Shown here: positions 36,399 to 49,050 of the stretch, piece after piece
Position numbering within the stretch: the stretch's first letter is position 1
Layout: each line of letters opens with the position of its first letter
Source: Viola odorata
Taxonomy: Eukaryota > Streptophyta > Magnoliopsida > Malpighiales > Violaceae
Direction: 5' to 3'
Assembly (NCBI GenBank): GCA_963691705.1
Contig: OY829538.1
Coordinates: forward strand, 75,956,781-76,020,780
DNA length: 64,000 nt
Made by a program: the position numbers and the translations under genes
Notes under the pieces: generated by a model
Databases searched by the model: none
What the model was told of the DNA's origin: nothing
Seen by the model: the letters and a program-made list of their open reading frames with translations, nothing else

Positions 36399-37406
36399 AT
36401 GGACAGCAATCAAGAAAAAAAGCAAATGATGGAAAACAACCAAGATATGATCAGCACTCTTGCATCATCTCTTCTTGTTCTTATCATAAGTTTTCTTCCA
36501 TTCAAAGAAGCAGTAAGAACCAGCATTCTGTCCAGACAATGGCGACACATTTGGCGCCACTCCACCAACATCGAGTTGGACGAGAACTTCTTCGTCGACC
36601 GCAAAGCCCCCAAACCAGTCCAGACGGCCCAACGTGGGGCGTTCCTCCAATTCACGCGAAGCTTCGTTGCCAACTATTCCCAACGAACCATCCGAAAGTT
36701 AAAACTCGTGTTAACTAACCCGATGAATTCGCTTTGCGACGTCCATTACTTCATCGCCTTTGCCATCTCCCACGACGCAAAGGACTTAGCCCTCGATTTT
36801 TCTCACCCGCTTTGGAGGGAAAGGGATAGGGTGAATCGCGACGCTCTATTCGAACTACCATCATCGGCGTACGAACGTTTTGGGGCCGGTCTCGAATCAT
36901 TGACATTGTTTTCTTGTAGTCTAGACGGAACGAGAATCGGTAACTTTCCAATGTTAAAGGATCTTTCTCTCGGGTGGATAAAGTTTGATACAGAGTCGAT
37001 TAAGAGATTGTTTAGGTCTTGTCCGATGCTAGAGAATTTTAGCATGAAAAGATGTTGGAACATTGAGGCCTTTGAAGTATATCATGACAGCAAGCCGGAT
37101 TTGGGACTCAAAAGTTTGGTTCTCGACAATTGGGACTTTAAACATTATATTTTTAGTTTGGTTGGAGCAAAATTAAGGTATTTTAAGTATGCAGGGAAAG
37201 TGTGTATTTTTCAGACGGAGTGTCAAAGTGAATTGGTGGAAGCAGATCTTGATTTTGGGATGCAACAACACAATGTTTACGTGACCAACGATGATCTAGG
37301 TGCTCATATTGTTGCCGCTATTAGAGGAAGAGCTCAACAGCTCTTGAGATTCCCCAGGGCCTCTCGAAACGCTGTTGTTTCCAAGAGAATGAATCTTCCA
37401 ATATAA
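36399..37406 (+). CDS. F-box/LRR protein, intronless
   Basis: Likely substrate-recognition subunit of an SCF ubiquitin ligase. One exon of 335 residues. The F-box covers about residues 18-55: it keeps IISFLPFKEAVRTSILSRQWRHIW, but its usual leading LPxxLL helix reads ISTLASSLL. Leucine-rich repeats follow (for example LESLTLFSCSLDG and LKDLSLGWIKF). The C-terminal FBD domain of many relatives is missing, and at 335 residues it is shorter than the usual 400-500. Target unknown. It belongs to a large, fast-evolving plant family. A TATA box precedes it closely. Confidence 0.8.
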   Translation: MDSNQEKKQMMENNQDMISTLASSLLVLIISFLPFKEAVRTSILSRQWRHIWRHSTNIELDENFFVDRKAPKPVQTAQRGAFLQFTRSFVANYSQRTIRKLKLVLTNPMNSLCDVHYFIAFAISHDAKDLALDFSHPLWRERDRVNRDALFELPSSAYERFGAGLESLTLFSCSLDGTRIGNFPMLKDLSLGWIKFDTESIKRLFRSCPMLENFSMKRCWNIEAFEVYHDSKPDLGLKSLVLDNWDFKHYIFSLVGAKLRYFKYAGKVCIFQTECQSELVEADLDFGMQQHNVYVTNDDLGAHIVAAIRGRAQQLLRFPRASRNAVVSKRMNLPI

Positions 37407-38747
37407 TCTTTGTGTAACGTTTTGTGTTACTTTGAATCTGTTATGATTTTTCTTATGAAAACCTACGAACGTTATATTTCTCCATTTCTATTAAATTGAC
37501 AAGTTAAGGTTCGGTAGAACGGTGTGAGAGAGTGAATGTGATCGGATATCCTTTATTAAGTAAGTATCACCGTAATAAAAAGAAAGATCACGGGAAAAAA
37601 ACGTTTCATGAACGAACGTTATATTTTTCACCATTCCTATAAAATCATATACCACTACAGAATTGCTGAAGCATAAAACTATGAAAAGAAAGAAAAAGAA
37701 AAATCGCAGACCGTCTCTTAATTGTGCAAGAAAATAATTAGTTCGTTGTTCATGGCATTTCAGGCAAAACGTGTCTCTTCCCCGCAAGAGAGTGGAAGCA
37801 GATCTTAATTTTGAGATACAAACTGAGTATGTATGTATATATTTTTTGTAGTGCATTTCCTTGGAATGTTTCAAGCCATATTATTGAATGTATTATAGTG
37901 CGAATAACAGCGTTTTCAATTTCTTTTGATCATTGCAGTTTCCCCGGCATGAGGCTGGAAAAATTCAAATCATTTTCTTCATAAGTATTGTGATATTAGA
38001 AGAAATGCAGGCTTCATTATGCTGGACAATCCATACTCTGAATTTTATGATACCCCTTAGCGTCGAATTCTACAAGCGTCATACTTTACAGGCGGCCTTC
38101 AAGTAGCCACGTCTCGAATGACCAACTTGTATCGCTATCTCAGGTTCAGGTTTGTTCCAATTCCTAACATTAGAAATGAAAACGATTACCCTTTTTTTTA
38201 TTCTAGGAATTTGACAATGTTTAAGGTTTTTGGATTGATGTTTAATGTTGGCAGGGGATTGTCGTCGGTCGGATGGGGGAATGAGCAAGATAGGAGGCCT
38301 AACTAGTAGGAGTAATCATGCAAGACAAGTTGAAATCACCTCTTATGTGTTAATTACTACTATCGGCCGCACAAAAGAGTACTGAGTCTGCATAAAAGAA
38401 TACAACAAATTCGTTTGATGAAAAGGGTATCGGAAATAATCCGGAAATCTCAGGAAGAATTAAATCGTATTATATAGTATAATGGAGGAAAGGTTTTTAG
38501 GCTTAAAGATTATGCTAACTCGGTTATCTTGACAAAAGAATAAACAAGTAATATGTTTCATTCCATCATCCACAAATCCTTCCCTTTCACTCTACTACTG
38601 CCATATGCATTTTATGCCATTTTTTCTCCCTTTGGTATTGATTCCTCCCTTCGCCACAAGCAAGCATGGGGTCATAATTTTGACTTTAGAGGGCAGAAAA
38701 ATATTTTATGCCACTTTCATCACTTTTTTTCTTCTTTTTTATTATTA
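37407..38747. other. Intergenic with an F-box gene fragment
   Basis: Positions 37786-37830 repeat the F-box gene segment at 37218-37262 ('gtggaagcagatctt', 'attttg'), reading VEADLNF like the intact VEADLDF. It is a leftover of a duplicated 3' part. Sequence around 38020-38310 has no recognised coding content. Confidence 0.5.
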
Positions 38748-39008
38748 CTTCCTCCGTTTTCAATTAACTATCACTTTCCTATGGATTCTTACTGTTCATA
38801 ATACTTATCATTTTATCTTTTCCGAAGCATATATTTTGTGGAAATGACAAAAAAAAAATTATGCATCAACCCAATTTGATGATGGTGTGGTAATTTGAGT
38901 GGAAATTAAAAGTAAAAATGAAACAATGTGGAATAAAATAAGATCAAAGATCATTATTTTACGGATTTTTACTATTTCAAAATATCGTTTAATTGAAAAC
39001 GGAGGGAG
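38748..39008. mobile_element. Stowaway-like MITE
   Basis: CTTCCTCCGTTTTCAATTAA at the left and its inverted match ending GAAAACGGAGGGAG at 39008 are flanked by TA on both sides. The element is 261 bp and lies about 320 bp downstream of the GTPase gene's stop codon. Confidence 0.85.
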
Positions 39009-39327
39009 TATTATTTTTTTTGTCAAAACCACCCCTGAATATATTACGCTGAAACTAATCATATTTATATAGAATTGACCCCAAAAACGGTAATTTTTCT
39101 TTTTTATTATTATTAAACACTGCATAAACCATATACTACAACGTAGCACTATATATGCCTCAGATTACCACTATAAAGTAGTTAGATGAAAAAAAGAAAA
39201 ATAAACCATTAAAAAATGGGAATTCTAATAAATTACTTCTCTTATTTTTTTCTTTCTTTTTTCCTCTTTTTGGCTATGTACATGATGAGGAGGGAATCAA
39301 CGGCTAAAAAAGAACGAAAGGAAATAG

Positions 39328-41201
39328 TCAAAAGTCAATGATTGGTTCGCCAATGGTGAGATTTCTCTCAACAGTCCAAGGCAAGTTAAAGAGCTTTGCC
39401 GTTATGAATTTGAAGATCTTGTTCACATTAATGTTATGTTTGGCACTTGAAAAAAATAGGGTCGCCTTCATTGCCTTAGCATATGCTCTTGCCTGCATTA
39501 TAATCACAATACCAAATTAATTACTACTAGTAATTAACTTTCAGTATCGGGAGTTCTTTTAGGTACACGAGTTGGATGCATCATTCGCCCACAATGTACG
39601 TAAAAGAATTTCAACTTAAAAAACACAAAACATTCTTGAAATTAATTCATAGAATAAACCCAATGAGTGGGCGTGTCACGGTCATGAGAATGAAAGCTCA
39701 ACTTGGATTAGAAGCTCTGATGTAGCCGACGAGATAAGATGCAAGATAGAGGATTGTTGAGTTAAATTATAAAATGGATATTTTTACCTGAGTGACTATT
39801 GGCAACTGCAAATTTGGGGGAAGTTGGACAAAATCATCAAATTTGGTCCCTATCAATATGGGAATGGCACTCTACAAAAGCAACACAAGAGAAATTAAAA
39901 CTGTATGGATTGGTGGTCCATATTACTAGAAGGTTATGCAATGCCTATTCAATGATGCAACCCATCCACTTAGAAAAGAGGCTACACAAAATTTAATAGC
40001 TATCTATAAGTACAAAACACTCCATTGATGCATCATGAATTCTCTAGGGCTCCACTTTTTATTTGCCATGATCTAAAAATATATATCGAAACGACTCGTA
40101 TCATATTCGTATCATGTTGATTTATTAAAAATAAAACCATCTCGTTCGGTAGGGAATTTATTTTTCGTACCGAATAATCAGGCTAATGATATATTATAGA
40201 ACGTCATACTCATTTCTTTTATTCGAGCATTTTCGAGACTAATTAACTAAAGCAGAGCAAGGAGCTAGTAGTTAGGTACCTGATTCCATTTCCTTGCTTG
40301 ATCATACCATTCAACAACACTGCAAATTAAAACCAGACAAATCAAAATATATTTAGTAATTTAATAAAAGTACCATAATAATTAGTGTATAGTTTTTGGA
40401 TTAATTAAGGTGGGCTGACCTAGTAAGAGTGCATCGACTAGTAAGATCAAACATAAACAAGATTGCTACTGCATCTTTACAGGCAATTGGAACATGATCA
40501 ATTGACTTGCTGTCACCTGCACATTTAATTAAAAAAACATGTTTTAATTAGTGTAATAACTCAATTATTAATTAATTTTTTGAAGAAAATAAACCCAGAA
40601 AAGGAAATAAAATAAATAAATAAATAATCAAACATACCTCCAACATCCCATATACTAAATGAAATCCTGGCATCTTGAACAAGTAATGTTTTATCCATTA
40701 AATTCAACCCTGACATTTGCATACCACTCTTCTCCTGTTCATCCCCCACATATTTAATCTTCAAAAAGATTAAAAGAAAATTAGCATATGATGATCGGTT
40801 GGAAAGTACCAGCAGAGATTCGGGTTCTCGTAACAAAAAAAATACATAATGGAAGATTAAAAATCAAAGAAATTTACCACAAAGCTTGTTTTTCCAATTT
40901 GGCAATCACCCAAGAGACTAATCTTCAAGCTGACCAAATCCGAATCCATGTAAGTAAACCCTCTACGCGACGTCGTTTCCTCAACAAGTTCCAACCCGCT
41001 CTCAAGTGCCGACGAGTCAGCCGGAGAAGACGGCGGACGGCGGCGAGTCAAACGGCGGTACCTGACCGGTGGTTTACCGGTGGAGCAGGCTAAGATTCTT
41101 TCCCAGATAAACTGAAAGAAGTGTCGGAAAACGGACACGCGCTCAAATATGTTCCACTTGCTGTTGTTGACGTGGACAATCTTCCGACAAAAGTGCGACA
41201 T
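39328..41201 (-). CDS. SGP1: Septum-promoting GTP-binding protein (Spg1/Tem1 type)
   Basis: Small Ras-like GTPase. The yeast relatives trigger septation and mitotic exit, and plant SGPs are thought to act with MAP4K-epsilon-type kinases at cytokinesis. Exons: 41201-40878, 40758-40638, 40516-40420, 40319-40280, 39871-39788, 39492-39328, giving 276 residues. The N-terminal extension of about 90 residues is basic (RYRRLTRRR). The G1 loop GDCQIGKTS is at 98-106, G3 reads WDVGGDS (145-151, Gly where Ala is usual), G4 is GTKFDD, G5 is SSAKHN, and the C terminus is GEPIIDF with no CAAX box. An in-frame ATG at 41231 would add ten residues. I chose 41201 because MSHFCRKIVH matches the family start. 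Confidence 0.92.
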
Positions 41202-42941
41202 GATCTTTTCATGGATTTCGATTTCGGCCATGAAAATGAAAATGGAGCTTTGCTTCAAGCTTTTTCATACTCTTATTTTGGTTTTTTTTTAATAAGGTGG
41301 GTGCATCGTAGAATGCGTATGTGTAAAGATGGTAGCTTTCATTTAAAAAAATTTATGTCTTGCTTTAATGTTTTTTTAAAAGAGTATATTTTTAAAAAAA
41401 TGTAAAAGTTGTAACTAACCAAGGTAGGACGGTGACTTGTGTTGTAAGGGGAGGCGGTTGACCGGTATTTGTTGTGTTGCCGAAACAGTCCAAAATGCCG
41501 GCTCCTTGAGTCTAACGTCCGATGGGCAATTGGGTCAATTAGGGTCTCCCAAGGTGAGAGGACTTAGAAGTTAGAAGGGTATTTTGGGCATTTTTCGTAA
41601 AGAAATGGGTATTAAAAAGCGAAACAATGTTTTAAAATAATCACACACATACAAGCAAAATAAATAGAAAATAAAATGATACATTTTCATAATTAATTAT
41701 TATTTTAATTACGGTAAAAATGAATTGAGAGTTATTTTTTCACGACGTATCCGATAGTTAAAAAACCGTCGTTGTAAAACTAATTTTCTATCCGATAGCT
41801 GGTAGTAGTAATTTTTTACGCAATTTCCAAGAATGCACTCCACCAATCACACCTTATAAAATTCACTGTTTCATCCTACTTGATAAGAACAACAATAAAT
41901 AAATAAAAATAAAGCTTCAATCAATCCAATCAACACGTTTCGAGAATTTCAATACTCCTATTTATTTAATAATAGTAGTAAAAAAGAAGAGTGTGTTTTC
42001 TTCTTCTTGTTTTTGTTGGTTAAATCATTAAGAAGAGTGTATTTTTTCGATATTGAAATAGATTGGATTTCGTTTATAGAATAATACATTGTTTTTTTTA
42101 CGACCACCTGACGCTATATTGAATATCAACTATTCCAAACTCTAGCTGAATAAAACCGCGAAAAATGATAAGACTCTTTGTCGCAAGTCTTAAAAATACC
42201 ACGACACATTTAGTTTGCCCACGGAATTGAAACACCATCTTGCTTCTTCTTTGGTTTGGAAATACATGACAATATCTTTGGTCATTTTGGTGGATGAAAG
42301 GTCCCATTAGAGGTCCAAAGGTGGACACATTGACTAAAACCACCTAACTACCTCACATAAACTATTTTGTCACCTACGTGTATAGGGTCATTGGTGGCGT
42401 CGGTCAGGGTTAATATGGAAAGCTAATTATACCAAACTATAATGATTAAATAACTCATCTAATCCTTATCAACAAGATATCATTTGTACTAATGTCAATG
42501 TTTATAGATAATTTAGATTATTTTTTAGTAACAAACTTGTTATTATAGTAACACCTCAACAATAAGATTGATTGATTGATTAATTAATAAAATATACTAT
42601 ATGGTTGTTTTCTTTGTGATTGAATTCGTTTTGAATTTTTGTTGCCGAACTTTGATGTGTGTTCGCACACGTGTTGCCATATCAAAAGAGAGTGAAGAGC
42701 TTACGAATGCAGTAGTGGATCAACACATTGACGTTGGTTCATGGGTCCTCGGAGAAAATTTAAAGTTCGATCATTTCTTTTCTTTTTAATTATGGATTGA
42801 TTTAATGCATGTATTCAAAAAAATATTTGATGGTTAAAAACTAATTGTTTAAGATAAATTATTATAATATTACAATTTAAATGTAATATTTCTCTAATTA
42901 AATTAAATTTATATGTAAATGATCAATCTTTATGATAAATA
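41202..42941. other. Intergenic between divergent GTPase and lipocalin genes
   Basis: Should hold the GTPase promoter and leader (41202 onward). Otherwise AT-rich with no recognised gene. The reading frame at 42601-42789 has no recognisable product. Confidence 0.45.
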
Positions 42942-43165
42942 CTTCCTCCGTTTTTTAATAACTGACGTTTTGATTTTGGGCACGCATATTAAAGAGATCG
43001 GATGATTCATTATTTGAGACAATTTTAACCCAATTTTTTTCTCGAACTTAAAGCGTACCATTCATGTAATTCAAGAAAAAATTCGAGAAAAAATTATTTC
43101 AAATAATAAATTATTCGATTTTTTTATTATACGTACTTAAAGTCAAAGCGTCAGTTCGAATTTAA
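42942..43165. mobile_element. Stowaway-like MITE, right end eroded
   Basis: Starts CTTCCTCCG after TA. Internal inverted halves ('ttttgattttgggcacg', 'gatcggatgattcattatttgagac' and their diverged complements) match the family seen at 48837. The right terminus is not preserved. It sits about 160 bp upstream of the lipocalin start codon, so it may contribute to that promoter. Confidence 0.6.
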
Positions 43166-43326
43166 AAATCAAAGCTTACAAAGCCCAAAACTAATTGGTC
43201 AAACGTTTTCTGTTTTGCTAGAGAAATTGGAACATAAGCGCTGGAATAGTCAGCGATCAGTGACCAGTAGTAACCAGTAACCACTAGCGAGTGCTCGCTG
43301 TTTCAAACATCGAACAGAAAAGAAAG

Positions 43327-46188
43327 ATGGTAAATGTCATAAACATAAATCATCAATCATCATCATCGCCACTACTCCTTCAATGCTGCTCCTCTTCACC
43401 GCCTTCTTATGTCCACAGGTAACGCCTTTTAATCTCACAACTTACATGTCTCATTTCTTTTCTTGAAATTTCCATTTTTGTTATGTGAAAGCAATATTTT
43501 TTTTCTTTCCTGTTTTCTGGGTTTTCTGTCTAGTTGTTGATTGTGTAGGTAGTGAATGTGGATGGCAAGAGCTTAGATGCTTGGTTCTGGGTTTAAATTT
43601 TTAAACTTTTTGTGATCTGGAAATCATTTTGACTATATCTGGATAACAAACGAGTGACTGGTGATGGTTGTTATTTCCTAACATACTGCTTCTAAATGAA
43701 ATTTGAGAATTCTGGTATTGGCTTATTTAACAGTAAATTTGTTGTTCTGGGTTTACCTAAAATTTTGCATTTAGGGTTTTCAATGTGCAGTAACAACAAA
43801 ATTGAGGTTCCCATGTCTTAAACAGGTTGAATTAGTATGTTACTTTGAGAATTAATTTGTAGTGTTTTCTGTAATGTTGTAGGTGTTTGGTTGGAAAGAA
43901 AATAATGAAAATGAAGGAAGAGCGGAAATTACATAAGAAAATCAAAAGTTATGAGAAAATTGGAGAACAAGCAATTGAATCTGTTATTGCTTTAGAGAAA
44001 TCATTCAGGGAAGTGCCGGTCAGTTTGCAACTGACTTATTTATACAAGAACCAAGATGGTTAAAATGAGCCGCAAACTGCTAACTAACACACACAATTGC
44101 CTTGGGCCTTGGCAGTAAACTAACAACAATAAATGAACAAACAACACTTGACATAATTATAATTGCTGCATTTGTATTCCATCTTTAGCTATACTTCCAT
44201 CAGTTACAATTTCTCATCATATGGTGATGACGGACAATGATGGGCTATAGTAGTGGTGCTTTTGTAACAGAAGAAATGCCACTACCTCGTCCTTTAGGAT
44301 CATGAATCTTAAGCTGCAGAAAATACAAATTAATAGGTCTACGGTTGTTACTAGTTATCCCTAATCTAATCTTTTCTCTGGGTTTTATGTTCTGTAGGGC
44401 ACTGCCTGGAAAATTGACGTTCAAATGCTCAACTCAGAATCCTATCTCAAGCAAGGTCGTGGTTAGGCATGTACTATCTGGGCTTGCTGCCTCATTATTA
44501 TTTCTCTCTCAAACAAACCAGGTTAGTTAGTTATATCCCCTCTAGTGCCATACCCTTTCAGCATTGCTTTTGTCTATTATGAGTTAAACTCCTAAGTTTG
44601 TGAGAGGAGCTACTGGGTAACTGCAGTTTTTTGAATTCAAAGAGTATATCTGGACTGTGATACAATTTTATAAGTCAAATTACTTTCTATATTCATACTT
44701 ATTGTAATATGGTGGGGCACCTTTTAACTTGTTTCCTCGGTCCTGGCAATGCAGTAGCTTTTAAGGAAATGTGTCTAGGTTTTGGGTTCTTAATTATCAG
44801 TTTACGATCTTTCCGAACTGTTTCTTATTTATATCTTGCCCATGCTTGTTTAATTTACATTTGTTACTTCTCTTGAGGTGGGACTGGGTTGAAGTTGATT
44901 CCACTAAAGAAGCATGAACCTGGTCTCTTTCTGAGAATCCTGTAAACTTTTTGTAGGTTCTTGCGATGGATGAATCCAATTTCAATAACTTGTGCCAGCT
45001 TGCAAGTGCTTCAGATAATAAGATTACACTTCCCCTTGATGAAAGTTCTGATGGGAAAAGTGGGAAGTTCATGTCGATGAGAGGTATGTCAGCTAAGGAT
45101 TTTGACCCTGCCAGATATGCTGGAAGGTGGTTCGAAGTAGCTTCCTTGAAACGAGGATTTGCTGGACAAGGTCAAGAAGATTGTCATTGCACCCAGGTAC
45201 ATGCTAATGGTGTGTATGGTATTAATTTTTAGTTAAGGTACGACCAACTTTAACAGCAGAAAGAATACCCAATTTTTTTCTTTTTGCCTCATAGAAGCAT
45301 GCATAAGACTGTATTGAGTTTTGTTGGTGTTTTTAAGCCTTTAAGTATTTGTCTGTTAATTTATGTTATGTGTGATGATTTGTAGGGTCTGTATACGTAT
45401 GACATGGAAGCACCTGCAATCCAGGTGGATACGTTCTGTGTTCATGGAGGCCCTGATGGCTACATTACTGGTATTAGGGGAAGAGTTCAGTGTTTGTCAG
45501 AGGAAGATTTGGAGAAGAATCAGAGCGATCTGGAAAAGCGAGAAATGATTAAAGGGAAGTGTTACCTCCGTTTTCCAACTTTGCCATTTGTCCCCAAGTT
45601 GCCTTATGACGTGATTGCCACTGACTACGACAATTTCGCTCTCGTTTCCGGAGCGAAAGACAAAGGTTTTATTCAGGTAATCACACCCTTTACATCAGCA
45701 GATTTCTCTCTGTCATGGAAATATACTTATTGTTGTGGTTTTCAAGCCATAAGTATTGAGAACAAACAAAAATGAAATGGTACTCCCTCGAGTATTTAGA
45801 GAACATGTGTTTTGAAACATCCTTATCGTTCGAGGAACAAACTATACTGTCTCAATTGAGATTGTGGCTGCATAATGCTAACCTGCTTGTCTTGGCATCA
45901 ATCTTGCAGATATACTCGAGGACGCCAAACCCTGGACCTAAGTTTATCGAGAAATACAAATCGGACTTGGCGAACTTCGGGTATGATCCAAGCAAAATCA
46001 AGGACACACCACAGGACTGTGAAGTGATGTCTGATAGCCGGCTAGCTGCAATGATGTCCATGTCCGGGATGCAACAAGCACTGACTAACCAATTTCCTGA
46101 TCTAGAACTGAAGTCATCCATTGCATTCGATCCCTTCACAAGCGTCTTTGAAACTTTGAAGAAGCTTTTGGAGCTGTATTTTAAATAG
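43327..46188 (+). CDS. LCNP: Plastid lipocalin (thylakoid lumen)
   Basis: Lumenal lipocalin (also called CHL) that in Arabidopsis is needed for sustained photoprotective quenching qH and limits lipid peroxidation. Exons: 43327-43418, 44398-44521, 44957-45196, 45386-45676, 45910-46188, giving 341 residues against about 350 in relatives. The presequence is bipartite: a Ser/Pro-rich transit peptide, then a hydrophobic segment HVLSGLAASLLFLSQ ending VLA at 73-75, a likely lumenal cleavage site. The lipocalin GxW motif is GRW at 128-130 in DPARYAGRWFEVASLKRGF, the TDY motif is at 231-233, and conserved cysteines appear in EDCHC and DTFCVH. The C terminus SVFETLKKLLELYFK matches the family. All introns are GT-AG. 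Appears functional. Confidence 0.95.
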
Positions 46189-46913
46189 AAAATGAACTTC
46201 TTGGTTGTATTATAGTTTGCGCTTTTAATTATTATAGAGCAAAAGACTGAAATCTTTTGTCATACTTTTGAAATGGAAGTGCTGCTTGTACAAGTTTCCT
46301 ATTGAGATCGATTCTTGGAAAATAAAGCCATACTTCAAGATTTCACTAACTTCTGATTAAGTTTTTCATTCGATTCCACTTTGACACGAAGAAAACTTAT
46401 CCTTGCCTCTTGACTTGCGTTAAGGAGGGTAATTCAGCAAATATGGGGATTTACATAATTCGTAACAAATCCCTACACTTCGATGGGTATATGATTTCTT
46501 ATTCTCCTACTTAAATACAACTTCTAAATTATGTCAATAAGCATCGTTCCATAATTTAATGACTTACTTTCTACCATAAATACAATTTATGAAATATTAT
46601 TAGTACTAAGTTTTTATTCTAAAGCCTCTTTTATTTTTTGGTTATTATTATTATTAATATTAATGTCATTCTATAACCAATAAAGACTAGTAATTAATTC
46701 ATTGTGTGCAATGATGTATAACCGAGACCTATTTCATCGAATACTTAAAAAATAAAAATAAAATTAAATCTGAAATCAACCAAAACAATTGCTGCTTTTT
46801 CATTCATGCTGCAATATAATCTCATACATAGACTACGAATGATGTACAAAATCAATATGTTCATCAACTTGTTGGAAAACTTTCTCCATGTGATAAACAT
46901 ACCGAAAGGAAAA
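46189..46913. other. Convergent 3' intergenic region
   Basis: 3' flanks of the lipocalin (plus) and LTD (minus) genes. AT-rich, with an ATT-rich tract near 46645-46665. No gene recognised. Confidence 0.5.
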
Positions 46914-48583
46914 TCATGCCTTCTGAACTGAATAACCAAGAATGAAGTCCTTGATTTCCTCATCCGCTCTATCCAGCGCGGTTCGCCCATCTGCATCCTT
47001 AATGCCGTAATTTGCTCCGGCTCTTAATAGCTCTTCAAGTTTTGGCTTGTCTCCTTCCGATGCAGCGAGCATCAACAAGATGTCTACCGGATGAATGTTC
47101 TCATTTAGGAGAGCCTCCATCTTATCATACGTTCCCTCAACCGCAAGCATCCCCATGTAGTTAAAGTACTGCAAATTCGGGTAGTTTTGGGTCACCACAA
47201 CTTCTCGAAAATCACAAATAAGAGGCAAGACAACTAAAAAATAGTCATGGAACTACAAACAATCCAATAGATACAGATTTTGAAAATGTGGTAAATTCTG
47301 AAATGTCCATAACCAACATAAACCCCATGCAAGCCTCCCTTTGAATCCTACTGCGTAAAGAGCAGGATGCCCAAAACAATAGTAGGAACAATGAGAAAAA
47401 ATAAATTGCAAATGATAGAATCAAGATAATAGACACTGCACTCCAGTCCTGACTTGTCAAATGATTGTGCAGTTCCAATTGCAATCTCATCTCTACAACT
47501 TAAAAGATCTAGATTCTCTGTTCCTAGAAGTGCTAAAATAAGTCATAGCCTTTATCTAACAAAGTTGCATCAATATGTGCATTTGAATACAGTAAAATAG
47601 AAAAACTAATTACTAGGCAGAACTCGGTGAATTCGATGATTAGCTTAAATAGCTGTTAGATCAAAACTAAGAAAGAAGCTAACATGAAAGAGCAACCTTC
47701 TATTCCATGCCTTACACGTTAAAAGATAGCTATATGACTTAGTCAAGTTGGACATTCATTTTTCCTTTCTTTTCTTCCATGAATCGAAGCCAAGTTAGGT
47801 TGAATCCGAACGGATCATTTCTCCGTATTTCCTTATCAGTTCATGAATTGTACTGAGCACATCATTCACCAATGCCCAGCCCGAATATTAATCATGCGCA
47901 TCCTAGCAACTCATTTCGTCGAACAGTTATATTCCTGACCCCTAAAAAAGGGAAATTCAACACAAAAGAAGGATTTGATGGCAGTGAACCTCAAAGCACA
48001 ATGCTCAACAAGCCTCAAAACCCATCTGCATAAAGACTACTGAGCCAGCACTTTTAGCGAGTTTAATAATTACTCAAAGTTTATGGTGGTAATCTTTAAA
48101 GCCAAGCTTGCAATGAAACAACCTCTTACCAACAACTAAGCTCCATTTACCAGGAAGACCAAAAAAGTCATCAGCTTTTCAAAAGACAGTGACAAACACC
48201 AATGTAAATGACAGGAAATTACATAAAGCTAGGCCTAATTAGAGCACTAATTAATCTCCATACAAAGCACAATCAACAAAAAATAAATTTTCAAGTGGAG
48301 GGCAGAGATTAAGGTGAAGAACCTGCTCAACATCATCTCTATCAAAATCATCACGTTGTTGGCTGCCGTAAATCCCAGCACTTTCTGCATCAGCACCATT
48401 TTTCCCAAACTTGAACCAGCACTTGGCTCTTCCTCCATTGGATGGTCCAATTCTACAGGGTCTTAACGAGCCGACATTTCTTTGAAAACCCAGAAAGTTT
48501 GAACTCCATTTTGGAGCTAAAGATGGAGACTTTAGAGGTTTGGAAGCGAAATGGAAGCGGGTTGTACATGGGATTGAAGCCAT
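46914..48583 (-). CDS. LTD: LHCP translocation defect protein (ankyrin-type), plastid
   Basis: Stromal factor (also GDC1) that in Arabidopsis passes light-harvesting proteins from the inner-envelope import site to the cpSRP pathway. It is required for grana formation. Exons: 48583-48323 and 47168-46914, giving 171 residues, near the usual 175. MASIPCTT begins a Ser-rich transit peptide. The mature part starts around CWFKFGKNGADAE, contains GIYGSQQRDDFDRDDVEQ up to the intron, and then YFNYMGMLAVEGTYDKMEAL followed by ankyrin-like helices (DILLMLAASEGDKPKLEELL, DADGRTALDRA). I chose the ATG at 48583 over one 27 bp upstream because MASIPC is conserved. The single intron is about 1.15 kb. Confidence 0.95.
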
Positions 48584-48836
48584 GACCGAGTTTTTTCTTT
48601 TAAGAAGCAAGAGAAAACGAAAATATTGTGTTATCTACTTCAATTTCTATCCACTCGTGTTTGTTCTTTTCTTTAACTTTCATTTTTTTCTTCTTCCCTT
48701 ATTACAAGTGCAAAAAGGAGGTAAGGATAGGGTATGTGCCTGACCGACCTGCCCTCACCCAACAACAAAAAATACCTTACAGAAAAAGAACAACATATGC
48801 TCACCAAAAATAATAACAAATAAACATAAAATTGTA

Positions 48837-49048
48837 CTCCCTCCGTCTTTTTTAATTAACACTTCGACTTTTAATATACATATTAAAAAGGCCAGATGAC
48901 TCACTATTTGAGACAATTTTACTCTTTATTTTTTCTCGAACGTAACATACGTTCGAGAAAAAATAAGGGGCAAAATTATCTCAAATATTCATCTGGCCTT
49001 CTTAATATATGTGCCCAAAGTCAAAACGTCAATTAAAACAAAACGGAG
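48837..49048. mobile_element. Stowaway MITE
   Basis: CTCCCTCCGTCTTTTTTAAT and its inverted end AAAACAAAACGGAG are flanked by TA dinucleotides. The element is 212 bp with near-complete internal dyad symmetry ('cgaacgtaacatacgttcg' at the centre), so the transcript would fold into a hairpin. It lies upstream of LTD. Confidence 0.9.
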
Positions 49049-49050
49049 TA

